A stretch of 64,000 nucleotides of DNA from Candidatus Dormiibacterota bacterium (GCA_035635555.1 DASQAT010000028.1:71885-135884), one strand, 5' to 3'; shown: positions 26,901 to 38,176, counted from the stretch's first letter. The notes: generated by a model from the sequence alone, not told the origin. Numbers and translations: made by a program.

Positions 26901-29900
26901 CAGTCTCGACGGCTCGCTCGAGTACAGCACGGATCTGTTCGATGCCGCGACGGTCGAGCGGCTCCTGGGCCACTTCCAGACGCTCCTCGAGGGCGCCGCC
27001 GCCGACCCGGACCGCCGCATCGCGGAGCTGCCGCTCCTGCGCCCGGACGAGCGGCGGGAGCTGCTGGCGTTCCCGGGGGGGCCGCTTCCGCGGGCCACCG
27101 GGACGCTCTGCCTGCACGACCGCTTCGAGCGCCAGGCCCTGCTCCTCCCCGCCGCCATCGCGCTCACGTTCGAGGACCAGGCTCTGAGCTACGGAGAGCT
27201 GAACACCCGGGCCGACCGCGTGGCGCGGATCCTGCGCCGCCGCGGAGTCGGTCCCGAATCGCTGGTCGGCGTGTGCCTGGACCGATCCCCGGAGTTGATC
27301 GTCGCGATTCTCGGGATCCTCAAGGCGGGCGGTGCCTACGTCCCTCTCGATCCGGCCTACCCGCGGGAGCGGCTCGCCTTCATCCTGGACGATACGCAGG
27401 CGCGCGTGATCCTGACGCGCGCGCGTTTCCTGGACGCACTCCCGGCACCGACGGCGGGCCGCGGACCCGAAGCGATCTGTGTCGACGCCGACGAGGGAGA
27501 GCCCGATCGGGACGGCACATCGCCCTTCGAGTCCGGCGCGCGCCCGGAACACGCGGCCTACGTCATCTACACCTCCGGCTCGACCGGCCGCCCCAAGGGG
27601 GTCGTGGTCACGCACCGGAACGTCACCCGGTTGTTCGAGGCGACGCGCCTTTGGTTCGACTTCGGCCCGGCCGACGTCTGGACGCTGTTCCACTCCTGCG
27701 CCTTCGACTTCTCGGTCTGGGAGATGTGGGGAGCGTTGCTGCACGGCGGCCGGCTCGTCGTCGTCCCGCACCTGGTCAGCCGATCGCCCGAGGCGTTTCT
27801 CGATCTCCTGCGCCGGGAGCGCGTCACGGTCCTCAACCAGACGCCGTCCGCCTTTCTCCCCTTGATGCAGGCAGAGCGGAGCGCTGCTCCCGAGCGGGAT
27901 CCGGCCCTGCGTCTGGTGATCTTCGGCGGCGAGGCGCTGGAGCCGGCGGCGCTGCGCCCCTGGTTCGAGCGGCACGGCGACGAGAAGCCCGAACTCTTCA
28001 ACATGTACGGAATCACCGAGACGACCGTGCACGTGACCTGCCGGCGGCTGCGCGTCGGTGACGCGGGCAGGAAGGGGAGCCCGATCGGGCGGCCGATGCC
28101 GGATCTGCGCCTGCACGTCCTCGATCCGAACATGGAGCCTGCCCCGTACGGTGTCATCGGGGAGGTCTACGTCGGGGGGGACGGCCTGGCGCGCGGCTAC
28201 CTGAACCGCCCGGATCTCACCGCCGAGAGGTTCGTCGCCGATCCCTTCGCCTCCGGCGAGCGTGCGGACTCCCGCTTGTATCGGACCGGTGACCTCGCCC
28301 GCCGGTGTCCGGGCGGCGAGGTCGTCTATCTGGGGCGCGCCGACGACCAGGTCAAGATCCGCGGCTTCCGGATCGAGCCGGGGGAGATCGAGGCGGTCCT
28401 CGCCTGCTGCCCCGGAGTGCGTCAGGCGGTGGTCGTGGCGCGCGCCGAGGCCTCGGGAGAGAAGCGGCTGGTGGCCTACGTGGTGCCGGAGAGCGGCGCC
28501 CTGCGCACCCTGGACGTCGTGCGCGGTTTCCTGATGGAGCGACTGCCCGACTACATGGTCCCCTCGACCTTCCTGTTCCTCGAGGCGATGCCGGCGACAC
28601 CAGGCGGCAAGGTCGACCGGCGCGCGCTGCCGGTGCCCGAGCGCGCGCGGCCGGATCTCGAGGGAGGGTACGTCGCGCCCGGGACACCTGTGGAGAAGGC
28701 GATCGCGGACATCTGGGCGGAGGTGCTCGGCCTCGAGACAATCGGCATCGACGACAACTTCTTCGCCCTGGGGGGGGATTCGATCCGCTGCATCCAGGTG
28801 CGGACGAAGGCGGGGGAGGCCGGGATCGACATCACCCTGCAGCAGATGTTCGCCCATCAGACGATCCGCGGTCTGGCCGCCGAGCTCGCGCGCGTCCTGC
28901 CGGCGGACGCCCCGGGCACCCGCCCGGGCGCCTTCGACCTCGTCTCTCCCGAGGATCGCAACCGGCTTCCCTCAGGCGTTGAGGATGCTTACCCGTTGTC
29001 GCGGCTGCAGCAGGGGTTCGTCTTTCACAGCGAATTCAGCCCGGACTACATCATCTACGTCAGCAGCATCGAGATCGGCGCCCCTTTCCTGCGCGACCGG
29101 CTGCGGACTGCCGTACGGTATCTGGTCGAGCGCCAGCCGATCCTGAGGACCTCGTTCGACCTCACCGGCTTCAGCGAGCCGCTTCAGCTCGTGCACGGCG
29201 ACGCAGAGATTCCGATCGAGGTCCTCGATCTCGGCCGCCTGTCTCCGCCGGAACAGGACCGGGCGCTCGCCGCGTGGGTCGAAGAGGAGATGCGCATCCC
29301 CTTCGACTGGACCCGCCGGCCGCTCATGCGCCTGCACGTGCACCTCCTGGCGGAGGCGAGGTTCCAGCTCACGGTGAGCGAGCCGTTCTTCGACGGCTGG
29401 AGCGTGGCGACGCTCATGACCGATCTGATCGAGACGTATTCCTCCCTGCTCCGCGGGGAGGACCCGCCGCCCGGGCCGCCGCTCCGCTCGACCTACCGCG
29501 ACTTCGTCGCGCTGGAGCGTGAGGCACTCCGATCGGAGGGGTGCCGGGATTTCTGGGCGGGGAAGGTGGCGGATGCCACCGCCACACGGCTGCCGCGCCT
29601 CGAGATGGCGTCCCGGGACACAGGAGCCCTCCCGGTCTGCCGCGTGGAGGTGCCGATATCTCCCGAGACCTCGGGCGCCTTGCAGCGCCTGGGGTGGTCG
29701 GCCGGCGTGCCTCTCAAGAGTGTCCTGCTGTCGGCGCACCTGAAAGTCTTGTCTCTGTGCGCCGGCCGCGGGGACGTCGTCACGGGCCTCATCGCCAACG
29801 GCCGGCCCGAAGAGCAGGACGGCGAAAAGATCCTCGGCATCTTCCTCAACACCCTGCCGCTGCGTCTGCGTCTTTCGGGGGGGACCTGGAGCGACCTGGC

Positions 29901-32900
29901 GCGGCGCGCCTTCGAGGCCGAGCGCGAGATGCTGCCGTACAGACGTTTCCCGATGTCCGAGCTGCAGCGCATGACCGGGGGTCGGTTTCTCTCCGATACG
30001 GCCTTCAACTATACGAACTTCCACGTCTACCGCAGGCTGGAGCGCAAGGGAGGGCTCGATCTGTGGGGCGGGTACGGGTTCGAGCAGACCTACTTCGCCC
30101 TGACCGCCCAGTTCAACCTGGACGAGTCCACCTCCCAGGTCTACCTCGCCCTCGACTACCGCTCCGCGGAGCTGTCGCGCCGGGAGGTGGAGGAGATCGC
30201 GGCGCACTACGCCCGTGTGCTGGCGTCGATGGCGGGCGCCCCCGATGGCCGGCACGACCGGTTCGAGGCGCTGACGGCGCCCGAGCGCCGCCGGGTCCTC
30301 GTCGAGTGGAACGACTCGCGGCGGGACTACCCGCTCGACGGCTGCGTGCACGACCTGTTTGAGGCGCAAGTCGAGAGGACACCCGAAGCCGTCGCCGTCG
30401 TGGACGGAACCCGGACCCTGACCTACGGGGAGCTCGGCCGCAGGTCCAGCCGGATGGCGCGCCGGCTCAGCGCGCTCGGCGCGGGGCCGGAGGCGCTCGT
30501 GGCCGTGTGCCTGCGGCGATCGCTCGACATCGTCGTCGCGCTTCTCGGAACACTCAAGGCCGGCGCGGCCTACGTGCCGCTCGACCCGGCCTATCCCGGG
30601 GAGCGCCTGGCGTTCATGCTGGAGGACACCCGGGCGACGGTGCTGATCACAGAGGAGAACCTGCTCGGGCTCTTCCCTCCCCACCGGGCGCGCGTCCTCT
30701 GTCTGGACCGCGACCGCGACGCGATCGAGCGCGAACCCTCCGACCGCCCGCTCTGCGGGGTCGCGCCGGGAAATCTCGCGTACGTCATCTACACCTCGGG
30801 CTCGACAGGACGGCCGAAGGGAGCGGCGATCGAGCACGGGAGCACGGTGTCCCTGTTGCACTGGGCGCGCGAGACCTTCGGCGACCGGGACCTCTCGGGT
30901 GTTCTTGCCAGCAGCTCGATCTGCTTCGACTCGTCGGTCCTGGAGATCTTCGGGCCGCTGTCGTGGGGCGGCACGGTCATCCTGGCGGAAAACGCCCTGG
31001 AGCTCCCGACTCTCCCGGCGCGCGACCAGGTCCGCCTCATCAACACGGTGCCGTCGGCGATCGCCGAGCTGCTCAGGACCGGCGGGATTCCCGCCTCGGT
31101 GAGGACCGTCAGTCTCGCCGGGGAGGCGCTGCAGAACCCCCTGGTGCAGAGGATCTACACGCAAGGCACCATCGAGAGGGTGATCAATCTGTACGGCCTG
31201 TCGGAGGCGACGGTCTACACGACGATCGCGCGCCCCTCCCGGGGCGCGACCGACACCACGCCGATCGGCCGCCCGGTGTCGAACACCCGTGTCTACATTC
31301 TCGACGAGAACCTGGACCCCGTGCCCCCCGGCGTGCCGGGAGAGCTCTGCGTCGGCGGCATCGGCCCGGGGCGCGGCTACATCAACCGCCCCGGCTTGAC
31401 GGCGGAGCGGTTCATCCCGGATCCGTTCGGCGACGCGCCCGGCGCCCGGATGTACCGCACGGGCGACCTCGGGCGGTTCCGCCCCGACGGGACGATCGAT
31501 TTTCTCGGCCGCATCGATCAGCAGGTCAAGATCCGCGGCTTCCGGATCGAGCCGGGGGAGATCGAGTCGGTGCTGGGCTCCCATCCGGCGATCGGCGAGA
31601 CGGTCGTCCAGGTGCGGGAGGAGAGCGACGGCGACAGACGCCTGGTGGCTTACGTCGTCCCGAAGCCGGGGCCGGCGTCCATGTCGCTGCGCGAGCTGCG
31701 GCGCCACCTCGCGGCGCGACTCCCGGAGTACATGGTGCCGGCGACGTTCGTCGTCCTGGCGGCGCTGCCGCGGACGCCGAACGGCAAGCTGGACCGCAAG
31801 GCTCTGCCGGCGCCGGGTCCCTCCAGGCTCGCGGGAGCCGCGGAGCATGCCGCACCGGTCACTCCCGAGGAGAAGAAGCTGGCCCGTCTGTGGGGACATG
31901 TCCTGAGGACGGAACGGGTCGGCCTCAACGACAATTTCTTCGAGGCGGGTGGCCACTCGCTGCTGGCGACGCAGCTCGTCTCGCGTGTCCGCGAGGCGTT
32001 CAAGGTCGACCTCCCCCTGCGCGCCCTGTTCGACGCGCCCACGGTGGCGGGGCTGCTGCGTGCGATCGAGAGCGGTAGCGCCGCGGCCGCGGGGCATGAC
32101 GTTCCGGAGCTCCGCAGAGCGCCGCGGGACGGCGATCTGCCGCTGTCGTTCGCGCAGCAGCGTCTGTGGTTTCTCGACCGTCTCGAGCCCGGCTGCGCCT
32201 TCTACAACATCCCCGCCGCTCTGCGTCTGCGGGGGAGACTCGATGTGCAGGCGTTGCGGCGGAGCCACTCCGAAATCGTCCGACGCCACGAGGCGCTGCG
32301 GACCACGTTCGCCGAGCGCCGGGGCGAGCCGGTGCAGGTCATCGCAGCCGCGTCGGAGCTCGACCTGCCGGTCGTCGACCTGGGCCGCCTGCCGGCCCGC
32401 GAGCGCGAAGGGGAGATCCTCAGGCTGGCGCGTGACGAAGCCCGCGCCCCTTTCGATCTGGCTCGGGGCCCGCTGGCGCGCACCGGCCTGGTGCGGCTGT
32501 CCGACGACGATCACGTCCTGTTCCTGACGACACATCACGCCGTCAGCGACGGCTGGTCGATGCACGTGTTCCTGCGCGAGCTGGCGCACATCTACGGCGC
32601 CTTCCGCGCCGGGCGCCCGTCCTCCCTGGCGGAGCCGGCGGTCCAGTACGCCGACTACGCCCTGTGGCAGAGACGGTGGCTGCAGGGGGACGTCCTGCGG
32701 GGGCAGCTTGAGTACTGGAAGGAGCGGCTGGCCGGGGCGCCCCTGGTCCTCGACCTTCCGGCCGACAGGGCCCGTCCGCCGATCCAGACTTACCGCGGAG
32801 CGCGCTATTCCTTCGCCCTGCCGCCGGATCAGGGCAAGGATCTCGAGGAGTTCGGGCGCCGCGAGGGAGTCACCCTGTTCATGACGCTCCTCGCGGCTTT

Positions 32901-35900
32901 CCAGTCGCTCCTGCACCGCTATACGGCGCAGGAGGAGATCCTGGTCGGGACGCCGATCGCCGGGCGCAGCCGTGTGGAGACCGAAGGGATGATCGGCTTC
33001 TTCGTCAACACGCTGGTTCTGCGCGGCGACCTCTGCGGCGATCCGTCGTTCCGGGCGCTCCTCCGGCGCACGCGGGACTCCGCCCTCGGCTCCTACGCGC
33101 ACCAGGACCTGCCGTTCGAGAAGCTGGTTGAGGCGCTGCAGCCCGAGCGCGACCTCGGCCGCGCGCCGCTGTTCCAGGTGATGTTCGCCCTGCAACCCCC
33201 GAGCGAGGACGTCCCCGCACTTGACGGCCTGACGATGCAGTACATGGAGATCGACACCGGCACGTCGCAATTCGACCTGACGCTGTCGATCACCGACGCC
33301 GGGGAGGGGCTGGCCGGTTCGTTCGAGTACTCCACGGATCTGTTCGATGAACCGAGAATCCGCCGGATGGCCGGACACCTCGAGGTCCTGCTGCGCGCGG
33401 CCCTGGACAACCCGGAGCGACGTGTGTCGGACCTGCCGATCCTGCGGCTTTCGGAGCGGCGGACCGTGCTCGAAGAGTGGAGCCGGGGCGCGGGCGGGGA
33501 GACCCGGACGGAGGATCCCCTGATCCTCGATCGGATCGAGGCGCAGGCGGCCCGCACAGCCGGGACGCCGGCCGTCGTCTCCGGGACCGGCCGCCTCGCC
33601 TACCGGGAGCTGGATCGCCGCGCGAACCGGCTGGCCCGGCATCTGAGATCCCTGGGGGTCGGGCCCGAGGTCCCCGTGGCGATCTGTCTCGAGCGCTCCC
33701 TCGACCTCATCGTCGGGATCCTCGCTGTCCTGAAGGCGGGCGGCGCCTACGTCCCGCTCGACCCGGGCTATCCCCGCGAGCGGCTCGAGTTCATCCTGCG
33801 CGACACGCGCGCCCCGATCCTGCTGACCCGCGAACCGCTGCTATCGTCGCTTCGGCTGCGCCCGCCGCGCGCCGTCTGCCTGGACAACGCGGACGACGCC
33901 GCGGCGATCGCCGCAGCGGGCGCGTCGCCCCTCGACCGCCGCCCCGACCGCGACGATCTCGCCTACGTCATCTATACGTCCGGCTCGACGGGGCTGCCGA
34001 AAGGGGTGCTCGTGACGCATGGCAACCTGGCCCGCTCGACCGCCGCCCGATTGGATATGTACCGGGAGACGATCGCCGGCTTCCTGCTGCTCCCGCCCTT
34101 CGCCTTCGACAGCTCGGTGGCGGGGATCTTCTGGACTCTCTCCTCCGGGGGCACACTCGTCGTGCCTCCCGAGAACGTCCACGAGGACCCGCACAGACTC
34201 CTCGACCTGATCCGGGGAGAGCACGTGTCGCACTGGCTGAGCGTCCCGTCTCTGTACGCCTACACGCTGGCCCAGGCGCGGCCCGACGATCTCGCGTCGC
34301 TGCGGACCGTCATCGTGGCGGGAGAGGTCTGCCCGCCCGAGCTTGTGGCGAAGCACCGCGGCCTGCTCCCGGAGGCCCGACTGTTCAACGAATATGGACC
34401 GACCGAGGCGACGGTCTGGTGCGCCGCGCACGAATGCACCGCGCCGGCGAGAGGTGTGGAGGACGGGAACCACAGCGTTCCGATCGGCCGCCCGATCCCG
34501 GGCGCGCGGCTCCGCGTGCTCGACCGCAAAATGGAGCCGGCGCCGATCGGTGTCCCGGGCGAGCTGTACGTCGGCGGGGCCGGCGTGGCCCGAGGCTACC
34601 TCCACCGTCCCGACCTGACCGCCGAGGTCTTCCTGCCCGATCCCTGGAGCGGCGAGCGCGGCGCTCGCCTCTACAGGACGGGCGACCTGGGGCGCTTCCT
34701 GCCGGACGGCACGCTTGAATTTCTCGGGCGCACGGATCACCAGATCAAGCTGCGCGGCTACCGGATCGAGCCGGGGGAGATCGAAGCGGTCCTGGCGCAG
34801 CACCTGTCCATCCACGAGAGCGCCGTGGTCGTCCAGGAGCCGTCCCCGGGCGACAGTCGTCTGGTGGCGTTCGTGGTGCCCGAGGCAGGGGAGGTGGTCC
34901 TGCCCGGCGACCTGCGCTCCTTCCTGAAGCAGAAGCTGCCGGTCCACATGGTGCCGTCGTCCATCGTCGCGCTCGACTCCTTGCCGAGGACGCCAAACGG
35001 CAAAGTCGACCGCCGCGCCCTCCGGGTGGTGCGGCCGGGAGGGGCAGGACGGGATCCCGCGCGACCGGCGACGCGAGCCGCGGCACCCCGTGACGACGTG
35101 GAGCGTCGTCTGGCGGCTCTCTGGGAGGAGGTACTGAACGTCCGTCCGATCGGTGTGAACGAATCGTTCTTCGACCTCGGCGGTCACTCCCTCCTGACCG
35201 TCCGACTCATGGCGCGGGTGGAGAGCGAGTTCGGAAGGCGGCTGCCGCTCTCGACCCTGTTCCGCGGCGGCACGATCGCCGTACTCGCGGACGCGCTCCG
35301 GCGCGGAGCCGCGCCGGACGTGCGCCCGCCGCTCGTGCGCCTCTCAGGCGACTCCGCCACGGGGCCGCCGTTCTACTGCGTGCACCCGATCGGCGGGACG
35401 ATCCTCTGCTACGGTGCACTGGCGCGCCGTCTCGGGACCGACCGGCCGTTCATGGCCCTGGAGGCGCCGGGATTGGAGGACGGGGACACGCCGGAGACCT
35501 CGGTCCAGGCCCTCGCGTCGAAGTATTCCGAGGCCCTCAGGAAGCACCAGCCCCGCGGGCCGTACTCCCTCGGCGGCTGGTCGTTCGGCGGAGTGGTCGC
35601 GTTCGAGATGGCCCGCCGGCTCGCGGCACGCGGCGAGCGCGTGTCGCTGCTCGCGCTCATCGACAGCCGCGCCCCGGGTTCGCTTCCCGAGTCCTCCAAT
35701 CCGGTGGACGGCTCATCGCTGGTGGCCATGCTGGCGCGCGAGCTGGGCGGCGGATCTGCGTCCGGACTGGACGGCGTCGTGGAGCGGGCGAAAGCCGAGG
35801 GGCTCCTGCCGCCCGAGATCCGCGACGCGGAGGTCCGGCGTCTGCTTGAAGTCCTCAGGTCGAACCTGAAGGCCCTGCGCGGTTACCTGCCCGGGATCTA

Positions 35901-36156
35901 TCCCGGACGCGTGACCCTGTTCCGCGCCGCGGACGCGACGGCGCACCATCGCGATCCGACGCTCGGCTGGGGCGAAATCGCCGCCGGGGGGGTGGAGGTG
36001 CACCAGGTCCCGGGCGATCATTATTCGATGCTGCGCGAGCCGCACGTCCACGCCCTGGCCGGGGAGCTCCGAGCGCGCCTGCAAGCGGCCGTTGCCGGGG
36101 CGTCCAGGGCGCCGTCCGCCGGGCAAAAAAAAGAGGCTTCAGGGCCGGGACCCTAA
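23920..36156 (+). CDS. Nonribosomal peptide synthetase, modules 4-7 (C-T / C-A-T / C*-A-T / C-A-T-TE)
   Basis: 4078 residues from GTG 23920 (GGGGAGG at 23904-23910). Module 4: C1 (HHIVGDG from 180) runs straight into carrier Ser545 (AGGHSLL) with only a Pro/Ala-rich linker where an A domain belongs. Module 5: C2 (HHIVGDG from 737), A1 (about 1060-1560; pocket DFWNIGMVH, the textbook Thr code), carrier Ser1621 (GGDSI). Module 6: C3 ([13 protein letters not shown]) whose HHxxxDG is SEPFFDG at 1820-1826, so both catalytic-motif His are gone; A2 (about 2130-2630; DSLNSALVY, partly like the Ala code DLFNNALTY), carrier Ser2680. Module 7: C4 (HHAVSDG from 2872), A3 (about 3200-3700; DSALIAEVW, unassigned), carrier Ser3757, and a type I thioesterase with Ser3888 (GGWSFGG), Asp3915 and His4034 (GDHYSML) that releases or cyclises the peptide. 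The stop overlaps the convergent mbtH stop. Confidence 0.95.
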   Translation: MPKNPDPTDRAGDLHPERRAHLMRLLRDRVARGEGSAPIPKRPAGPPAPLSFAQQRLWFLDRLAPGAPTYTMARAVRLHGRLDRQALERALNEIVRRHEILRTTFVETPDGPVQRIAPALEMKVPIVECGPIQGDRQAEEIGRRAAEEARRPFDLERGPLVRIVLLRLSDDEHVLVLAMHHIVGDGWSIDLFDRELAVLYRAFLEGRPSPLPDPTLQYADFSHWQGLWLKGDQARRHLEYWRAHLFGAPPVLGLPLDRPRPPAPTYGGARVAFVVPAGPVRRLKELAQRESATPFMVLLTTFQALLSRLTGQDDLCIGTPVAGRTRLETEPLLGVFVNSLVLRADLSGAPTFSELLRRARATTLESLVRQDLPFEKIVETLRPARDPSVHPLFQTMFVLQGGAHDVPALPDLEAEPVDFELGSTPFDLTLIVSEQDGTMEAVLEYSTDLFDRPSIERMARHFEILLEAFLTDPSRRPATVPLPGLVDTPWEGRGPNREAAPAAAPAPHVSPRNATERAVARLWIDLVGGERVGIHDNFFEAGGHSLLALQLVSRVRQALRVDLPVRRVFERPTIAGLAALIDGDAPRAAPIREDGIARLPRGAPSPLSSAQRRLWFIDQMRPGNPAYNIPLALRLRGPLDEDALERSLSTIVGRHEALRTIVTLADGEPVQRVLPAEPSGLPRIDLTALPAGARESEALRLAAEEAGAAFDLAHGPLFRARLLRLDQEDRILILTLHHIVGDGWSLGVLLRELQTLYEGLVAGRPPRLADLPIQYADYAAWEQDRLQDARMQEQIAYWKRRLHGAPGHLDLPFDRPRPESATFRGAFRSFRLSEDASAVIRSLALREGTTPFAVLLAAFQTLLFRYSGQHDVCVGTPVAGRSRLEAEDLIGCFVNTLVLRGDLSGDPTFRDVVRRAREVVLEAQTHQDLPFERLVDLLSLPRDPARQPLFQVALVMQNMPIPELRLGDVSVETVDIDTGTAKFDLTMQVEDRGPSLDGSLEYSTDLFDAATVERLLGHFQTLLEGAAADPDRRIAELPLLRPDERRELLAFPGGPLPRATGTLCLHDRFERQALLLPAAIALTFEDQALSYGELNTRADRVARILRRRGVGPESLVGVCLDRSPELIVAILGILKAGGAYVPLDPAYPRERLAFILDDTQARVILTRARFLDALPAPTAGRGPEAICVDADEGEPDRDGTSPFESGARPEHAAYVIYTSGSTGRPKGVVVTHRNVTRLFEATRLWFDFGPADVWTLFHSCAFDFSVWEMWGALLHGGRLVVVPHLVSRSPEAFLDLLRRERVTVLNQTPSAFLPLMQAERSAAPERDPALRLVIFGGEALEPAALRPWFERHGDEKPELFNMYGITETTVHVTCRRLRVGDAGRKGSPIGRPMPDLRLHVLDPNMEPAPYGVIGEVYVGGDGLARGYLNRPDLTAERFVADPFASGERADSRLYRTGDLARRCPGGEVVYLGRADDQVKIRGFRIEPGEIEAVLACCPGVRQAVVVARAEASGEKRLVAYVVPESGALRTLDVVRGFLMERLPDYMVPSTFLFLEAMPATPGGKVDRRALPVPERARPDLEGGYVAPGTPVEKAIADIWAEVLGLETIGIDDNFFALGGDSIRCIQVRTKAGEAGIDITLQQMFAHQTIRGLAAELARVLPADAPGTRPGAFDLVSPEDRNRLPSGVEDAYPLSRLQQGFVFHSEFSPDYIIYVSSIEIGAPFLRDRLRTAVRYLVERQPILRTSFDLTGFSEPLQLVHGDAEIPIEVLDLGRLSPPEQDRALAAWVEEEMRIPFDWTRRPLMRLHVHLLAEARFQLTVSEPFFDGWSVATLMTDLIETYSSLLRGEDPPPGPPLRSTYRDFVALEREALRSEGCRDFWAGKVADATATRLPRLEMASRDTGALPVCRVEVPISPETSGALQRLGWSAGVPLKSVLLSAHLKVLSLCAGRGDVVTGLIANGRPEEQDGEKILGIFLNTLPLRLRLSGGTWSDLARRAFEAEREMLPYRRFPMSELQRMTGGRFLSDTAFNYTNFHVYRRLERKGGLDLWGGYGFEQTYFALTAQFNLDESTSQVYLALDYRSAELSRREVEEIAAHYARVLASMAGAPDGRHDRFEALTAPERRRVLVEWNDSRRDYPLDGCVHDLFEAQVERTPEAVAVVDGTRTLTYGELGRRSSRMARRLSALGAGPEALVAVCLRRSLDIVVALLGTLKAGAAYVPLDPAYPGERLAFMLEDTRATVLITEENLLGLFPPHRARVLCLDRDRDAIEREPSDRPLCGVAPGNLAYVIYTSGSTGRPKGAAIEHGSTVSLLHWARETFGDRDLSGVLASSSICFDSSVLEIFGPLSWGGTVILAENALELPTLPARDQVRLINTVPSAIAELLRTGGIPASVRTVSLAGEALQNPLVQRIYTQGTIERVINLYGLSEATVYTTIARPSRGATDTTPIGRPVSNTRVYILDENLDPVPPGVPGELCVGGIGPGRGYINRPGLTAERFIPDPFGDAPGARMYRTGDLGRFRPDGTIDFLGRIDQQVKIRGFRIEPGEIESVLGSHPAIGETVVQVREESDGDRRLVAYVVPKPGPASMSLRELRRHLAARLPEYMVPATFVVLAALPRTPNGKLDRKALPAPGPSRLAGAAEHAAPVTPEEKKLARLWGHVLRTERVGLNDNFFEAGGHSLLATQLVSRVREAFKVDLPLRALFDAPTVAGLLRAIESGSAAAAGHDVPELRRAPRDGDLPLSFAQQRLWFLDRLEPGCAFYNIPAALRLRGRLDVQALRRSHSEIVRRHEALRTTFAERRGEPVQVIAAASELDLPVVDLGRLPAREREGEILRLARDEARAPFDLARGPLARTGLVRLSDDDHVLFLTTHHAVSDGWSMHVFLRELAHIYGAFRAGRPSSLAEPAVQYADYALWQRRWLQGDVLRGQLEYWKERLAGAPLVLDLPADRARPPIQTYRGARYSFALPPDQGKDLEEFGRREGVTLFMTLLAAFQSLLHRYTAQEEILVGTPIAGRSRVETEGMIGFFVNTLVLRGDLCGDPSFRALLRRTRDSALGSYAHQDLPFEKLVEALQPERDLGRAPLFQVMFALQPPSEDVPALDGLTMQYMEIDTGTSQFDLTLSITDAGEGLAGSFEYSTDLFDEPRIRRMAGHLEVLLRAALDNPERRVSDLPILRLSERRTVLEEWSRGAGGETRTEDPLILDRIEAQAARTAGTPAVVSGTGRLAYRELDRRANRLARHLRSLGVGPEVPVAICLERSLDLIVGILAVLKAGGAYVPLDPGYPRERLEFILRDTRAPILLTREPLLSSLRLRPPRAVCLDNADDAAAIAAAGASPLDRRPDRDDLAYVIYTSGSTGLPKGVLVTHGNLARSTAARLDMYRETIAGFLLLPPFAFDSSVAGIFWTLSSGGTLVVPPENVHEDPHRLLDLIRGEHVSHWLSVPSLYAYTLAQARPDDLASLRTVIVAGEVCPPELVAKHRGLLPEARLFNEYGPTEATVWCAAHECTAPARGVEDGNHSVPIGRPIPGARLRVLDRKMEPAPIGVPGELYVGGAGVARGYLHRPDLTAEVFLPDPWSGERGARLYRTGDLGRFLPDGTLEFLGRTDHQIKLRGYRIEPGEIEAVLAQHLSIHESAVVVQEPSPGDSRLVAFVVPEAGEVVLPGDLRSFLKQKLPVHMVPSSIVALDSLPRTPNGKVDRRALRVVRPGGAGRDPARPATRAAAPRDDVERRLAALWEEVLNVRPIGVNESFFDLGGHSLLTVRLMARVESEFGRRLPLSTLFRGGTIAVLADALRRGAAPDVRPPLVRLSGDSATGPPFYCVHPIGGTILCYGALARRLGTDRPFMALEAPGLEDGDTPETSVQALASKYSEALRKHQPRGPYSLGGWSFGGVVAFEMARRLAARGERVSLLALIDSRAPGSLPESSNPVDGSSLVAMLARELGGGSASGLDGVVERAKAEGLLPPEIRDAEVRRLLEVLRSNLKALRGYLPGIYPGRVTLFRAADATAHHRDPTLGWGEIAAGGVEVHQVPGDHYSMLREPHVHALAGELRARLQAAVAGASRAPSAGQKKEASGPGP

Positions 36157-36167
36157 GCCCGGCCTTT
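36125..36167. terminator. Bidirectional intrinsic terminator across the NRPS/mbtH stop codons
   Basis: Two alternative hairpins share this spot. For the minus strand, GGCTTAGGG (36159-36151) pairs with CCCTGAAGCC (36144-36135, one bulged base) around a 6-base loop and is followed by TCTTTTTTTT (36134-36125). For the plus strand, GGCCGGG (36143-36149) pairs perfectly with CCCGGCC (36158-36164), then TTT. The A8/T8 run lies inside the last codons of the NRPS gene. Confidence 0.75.
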
Positions 36168-36374
36168 GTCCCGGTCCATCTTGTCGCGCAGGCTCTTCGG
36201 CCGCATATCGGTCCAGACTTCCTTGATGTGGGCCAGGCATTCGGCCTTGGTGCCGGTCTTGCCCGCGTCCTTCCAGCCCGGCGCGTTCTCCTTGTCGATC
36301 GGCCAGATGGAGTACTGCTCTTCGTGGTTGATCACGACCCTGTAGAGGTCGTCGTCTTTGTCTTCAGCGGCCAT
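36153..36374 (-). CDS. MbtH-like protein
   Basis: A 73-residue member of the MbtH family, small chaperones that bind NRPS adenylation domains and are often needed for their folding or activity. The signature is nearly complete: [15 protein letters not shown], then [27 protein letters not shown], with the invariant Trp residues, and SLRDKM. The ATG at 36374 has GGAGG 5 bases upstream. It is on the strand opposite the NRPS genes and convergent with them, the two stop codons overlapping in CTAA. Its first 43 bases overlap the 3' end of the hydroxylase gene, so the two are co-transcribed and coupled. Expression therefore depends on a promoter separate from that of the NRPSs. Confidence 0.93.
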   Translation of the reverse strand: MAAEDKDDDLYRVVINHEEQYSIWPIDKENAPGWKDAGKTGTKAECLAHIKEVWTDMRPKSLRDKMDRDKGRA

Positions 36375-37267
36375 GCGGTCCTCCGGGTCCGGATGTTATC
36401 CGATTGGCAAGGCAGCAGGCGCAAGTCCTGCAGGCTGGCCTTGCGTGCGGCGGCGGTGTCGCCGAGAAGCGCCCCCACATTTTCCTCGATGTCGGCCAGG
36501 GCATCGATCTCGACGGCGGTCAGGTCCGGGTGCGGGAAGCGCACGAGGAGGACGACCCGGTCCCCCTCTCCACGGTGCCAGACTGCGTGCTCGAAGCTGT
36601 CGTCGAAGACGAGGCAGCGGCCCTCCGTCCACGTCCGCGTCTCGGAGCCGACGCGGATCGTGCAGCCGGGCGGGATGAGAACGCCGAGGTGCAGGGTCAG
36701 CTGATAGTTGACCAGACCGCAGTGGGCAGGCAGGTGAGTCCCTGGAAGCAGCCGGGAGAACTGGGCCAGGAACACCTCGCCGATCAATTGTTCCACCACG
36801 GCCGCGGTGCGCGGGCAACACCGGACGCCGTCGGGGGACAGGAGGTCGAACACCGTCCAGGCGTCCCGGCGGTCGCGCAGGCCGAACTTTTCTTCCCGGT
36901 ACTCGGCCCCCTCCCCGTCGACGAACGTCGCGAAGGAGCCCGGTCGTGCGAGCAGGGCATCGAGCTCGGCGCGCGTCTCGCGCCAGCGCCGCTCGAGCGG
37001 CTCGATCCATGGAAAGCGGTCGTTCTCGTACCACGGCCGCGCGGAGAGACCCGGGAAACGCAGGAGCTCCGGCCGCTGTCCGGGCGGATCGTCGCCGGGA
37101 GGAGCGAGCCCCTGAATGACCGGGACGAAGCGTTCGACGCGTTCCAGAGCCGCGGCCGGATGGCGCGCCCGCCAACGCGACAGCAGTGCGGCGAGCCTGT
37201 CCCGGGCGGAAAGAAGCCGCTCGTGCCGGGCATTGTTGCCGGATGAGGCCACGTCCGATCCTAGCAT
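36332..37267 (-). CDS. Aspartyl/asparaginyl beta-hydroxylase-family oxygenase
   Basis: About 311 residues. The C-terminal half (about 160-285) has the Asp_Arg_Hydrox signature: [57 protein letters not shown] and [13 protein letters not shown]. These give the HCG/H iron ligands and the 2-oxoglutarate Arg. Known relatives hydroxylate Asp/Asn in proteins or fatty acyl chains in lipid A. Here it is transcribed with the MbtH gene beside an NRPS, so beta-hydroxylation of a carrier-bound residue is a reasonable inference. The start is uncertain: ATG 37267, ATG 37300, GTG 37252 and TTG 37327 are all in frame and none has a strong Shine-Dalgarno. The last 14 codons overlap mbtH. Confidence 0.82.
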   Translation of the reverse strand: MLGSDVASSGNNARHERLLSARDRLAALLSRWRARHPAAALERVERFVPVIQGLAPPGDDPPGQRPELLRFPGLSARPWYENDRFPWIEPLERRWRETRAELDALLARPGSFATFVDGEGAEYREEKFGLRDRRDAWTVFDLLSPDGVRCCPRTAAVVEQLIGEVFLAQFSRLLPGTHLPAHCGLVNYQLTLHLGVLIPPGCTIRVGSETRTWTEGRCLVFDDSFEHAVWHRGEGDRVVLLVRFPHPDLTAVEIDALADIEENVGALLGDTAAARKASLQDLRLLPCQSDNIRTRRTAWPLKTKTTTSTGS

Positions 37268-37313
37268 GCCACCCGTTCGAGCCGGGGGCGACGCGAGCAT
37301 GCCAGGAGACCGC

Positions 37314-37343
37314 TTGCGCGGCGGCAAGGTCAGGCGGTATTTT
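37314..37343 (+). promoter_or_regulatory. Weak putative promoter for the methyltransferase
   Basis: TTGCGC (37314-37319), an 18-base spacer and TATTTT (37338-37343), with the ATG at 37364. It lies in the short divergent space upstream of the hydroxylase/mbtH unit. Confidence 0.3.
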
Positions 37344-37363
37344 CGTGCGGGATCGACGCCGAC

Positions 37364-38170
37364 ATGAATGGCAAGCGCGTGACTGAACCGGAGGGCCCGG
37401 ACCCGTACGCCCTCATGGCCCGCTTCTATGACGCCGATTACGTGGCCGCCGGCCGAGTCGAGGACATCGAGTTCTACTCATCACTGGCAGGGGAAGTAGG
37501 CGGACAGGTCCTGGAAATGGGCTGCGGCAGCGGACGGAACCTCCTGGCGACTGCCCGCGCCGGGGTCGCCATCCACGGCATCGATTCCTCGCCCGCCATG
37601 CTGCGGGCGCTGCGGGACAAGCTTTCCGCCGAGCCCGACGAGGTCAGGCGCAGGATCGGCCTGACCCAGGGGGACATTCGCAGCGCGTGCCTCGCCAACC
37701 GCTACCGCCTCGTGACCGCCCCCTTCCGCGTCGCGCAACACCTGCTCGATCCGGACGACAGACGGGCCTGGCTGCGCAACGTGACCCGTCACCTCGAACC
37801 CGGCGGGCTCCTCTGTTTCGATGTCCTGCGGCCCGACCCCGATCTGCTGACTCGCCCTCACGAAGAGAGCCGTGCCATCGAACGAGCCCTGACGGGCACG
37901 GATCAGGTGGTCGTCAGGAGCGTCGACACGCGCCCCCTGGATACGTCCGGAAATCTGCAGGTGACCTACACCTGGAGGACTATGAGGATAGGCGGCGAGG
38001 TGCTGGACGAGCGGCGAACCAGCCTCATGTTCCACCTGTACACGCGATTCGAGCTGGAGGTCCTCCTCGGGAAGGAGGGGTTCGTGGTTCGCGAGCACTG
38101 GGGCTCCTTCCGGCGCGAGCCATTCGGCGCCGATTCGACCGATCACGTCATCCTCTGCGAACGGCGGTGA
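37364..38170 (+). CDS. Class I SAM-dependent methyltransferase
   Basis: 268 residues. The SAM-binding motif I is QVLEMGCGSGRNLL (about 46-59), followed by an acidic residue at the end of strand 2 in IHGIDSSPAMLRAL and the post-motif HLEPGGLLCFDVLRP. A variable C-terminal half (DERRTSLMFHLYTRFELEVLLGKEGF) fits the Methyltransf_25/11 small-molecule group. The substrate is not readable. It lies just beyond the hydroxylase/mbtH pair, divergent from it, so it may be the last tailoring gene of the peptide locus or simply a flanking gene. Confidence 0.82.
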   Translation: MNGKRVTEPEGPDPYALMARFYDADYVAAGRVEDIEFYSSLAGEVGGQVLEMGCGSGRNLLATARAGVAIHGIDSSPAMLRALRDKLSAEPDEVRRRIGLTQGDIRSACLANRYRLVTAPFRVAQHLLDPDDRRAWLRNVTRHLEPGGLLCFDVLRPDPDLLTRPHEESRAIERALTGTDQVVVRSVDTRPLDTSGNLQVTYTWRTMRIGGEVLDERRTSLMFHLYTRFELEVLLGKEGFVVREHWGSFRREPFGADSTDHVILCERR

Positions 38171-38176
38171 GTCCGA

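Noticed and set aside
23896-28857. A 1653-codon open frame on the minus strand opposite the second NRPS, with similar long minus-strand frames at 28972-33642, 15858-18401 and 42052-45282
   Set aside because: GC-rich coding DNA with strong third-position bias leaves the opposite strand open. These frames are Arg/Gln/Asp/His-rich with no domains, while the plus strand carries complete, ordered NRPS motifs throughout.
36125-36132. A8 run near the end of the second NRPS as a programmed frameshift or assembly error
   Set aside because: The frame is intact through it and the thioesterase is already complete. The run is better explained as the U-tract of the minus-strand terminator.
14220-36156. 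Calling the NRPS a siderophore cluster because TonB/ExbBD are in the window
   Set aside because: The exb/tonB genes are 24 kb away in a housekeeping run, and no TonB receptor, catechol or hydroxamate gene, exporter or iron regulator is near the NRPS.
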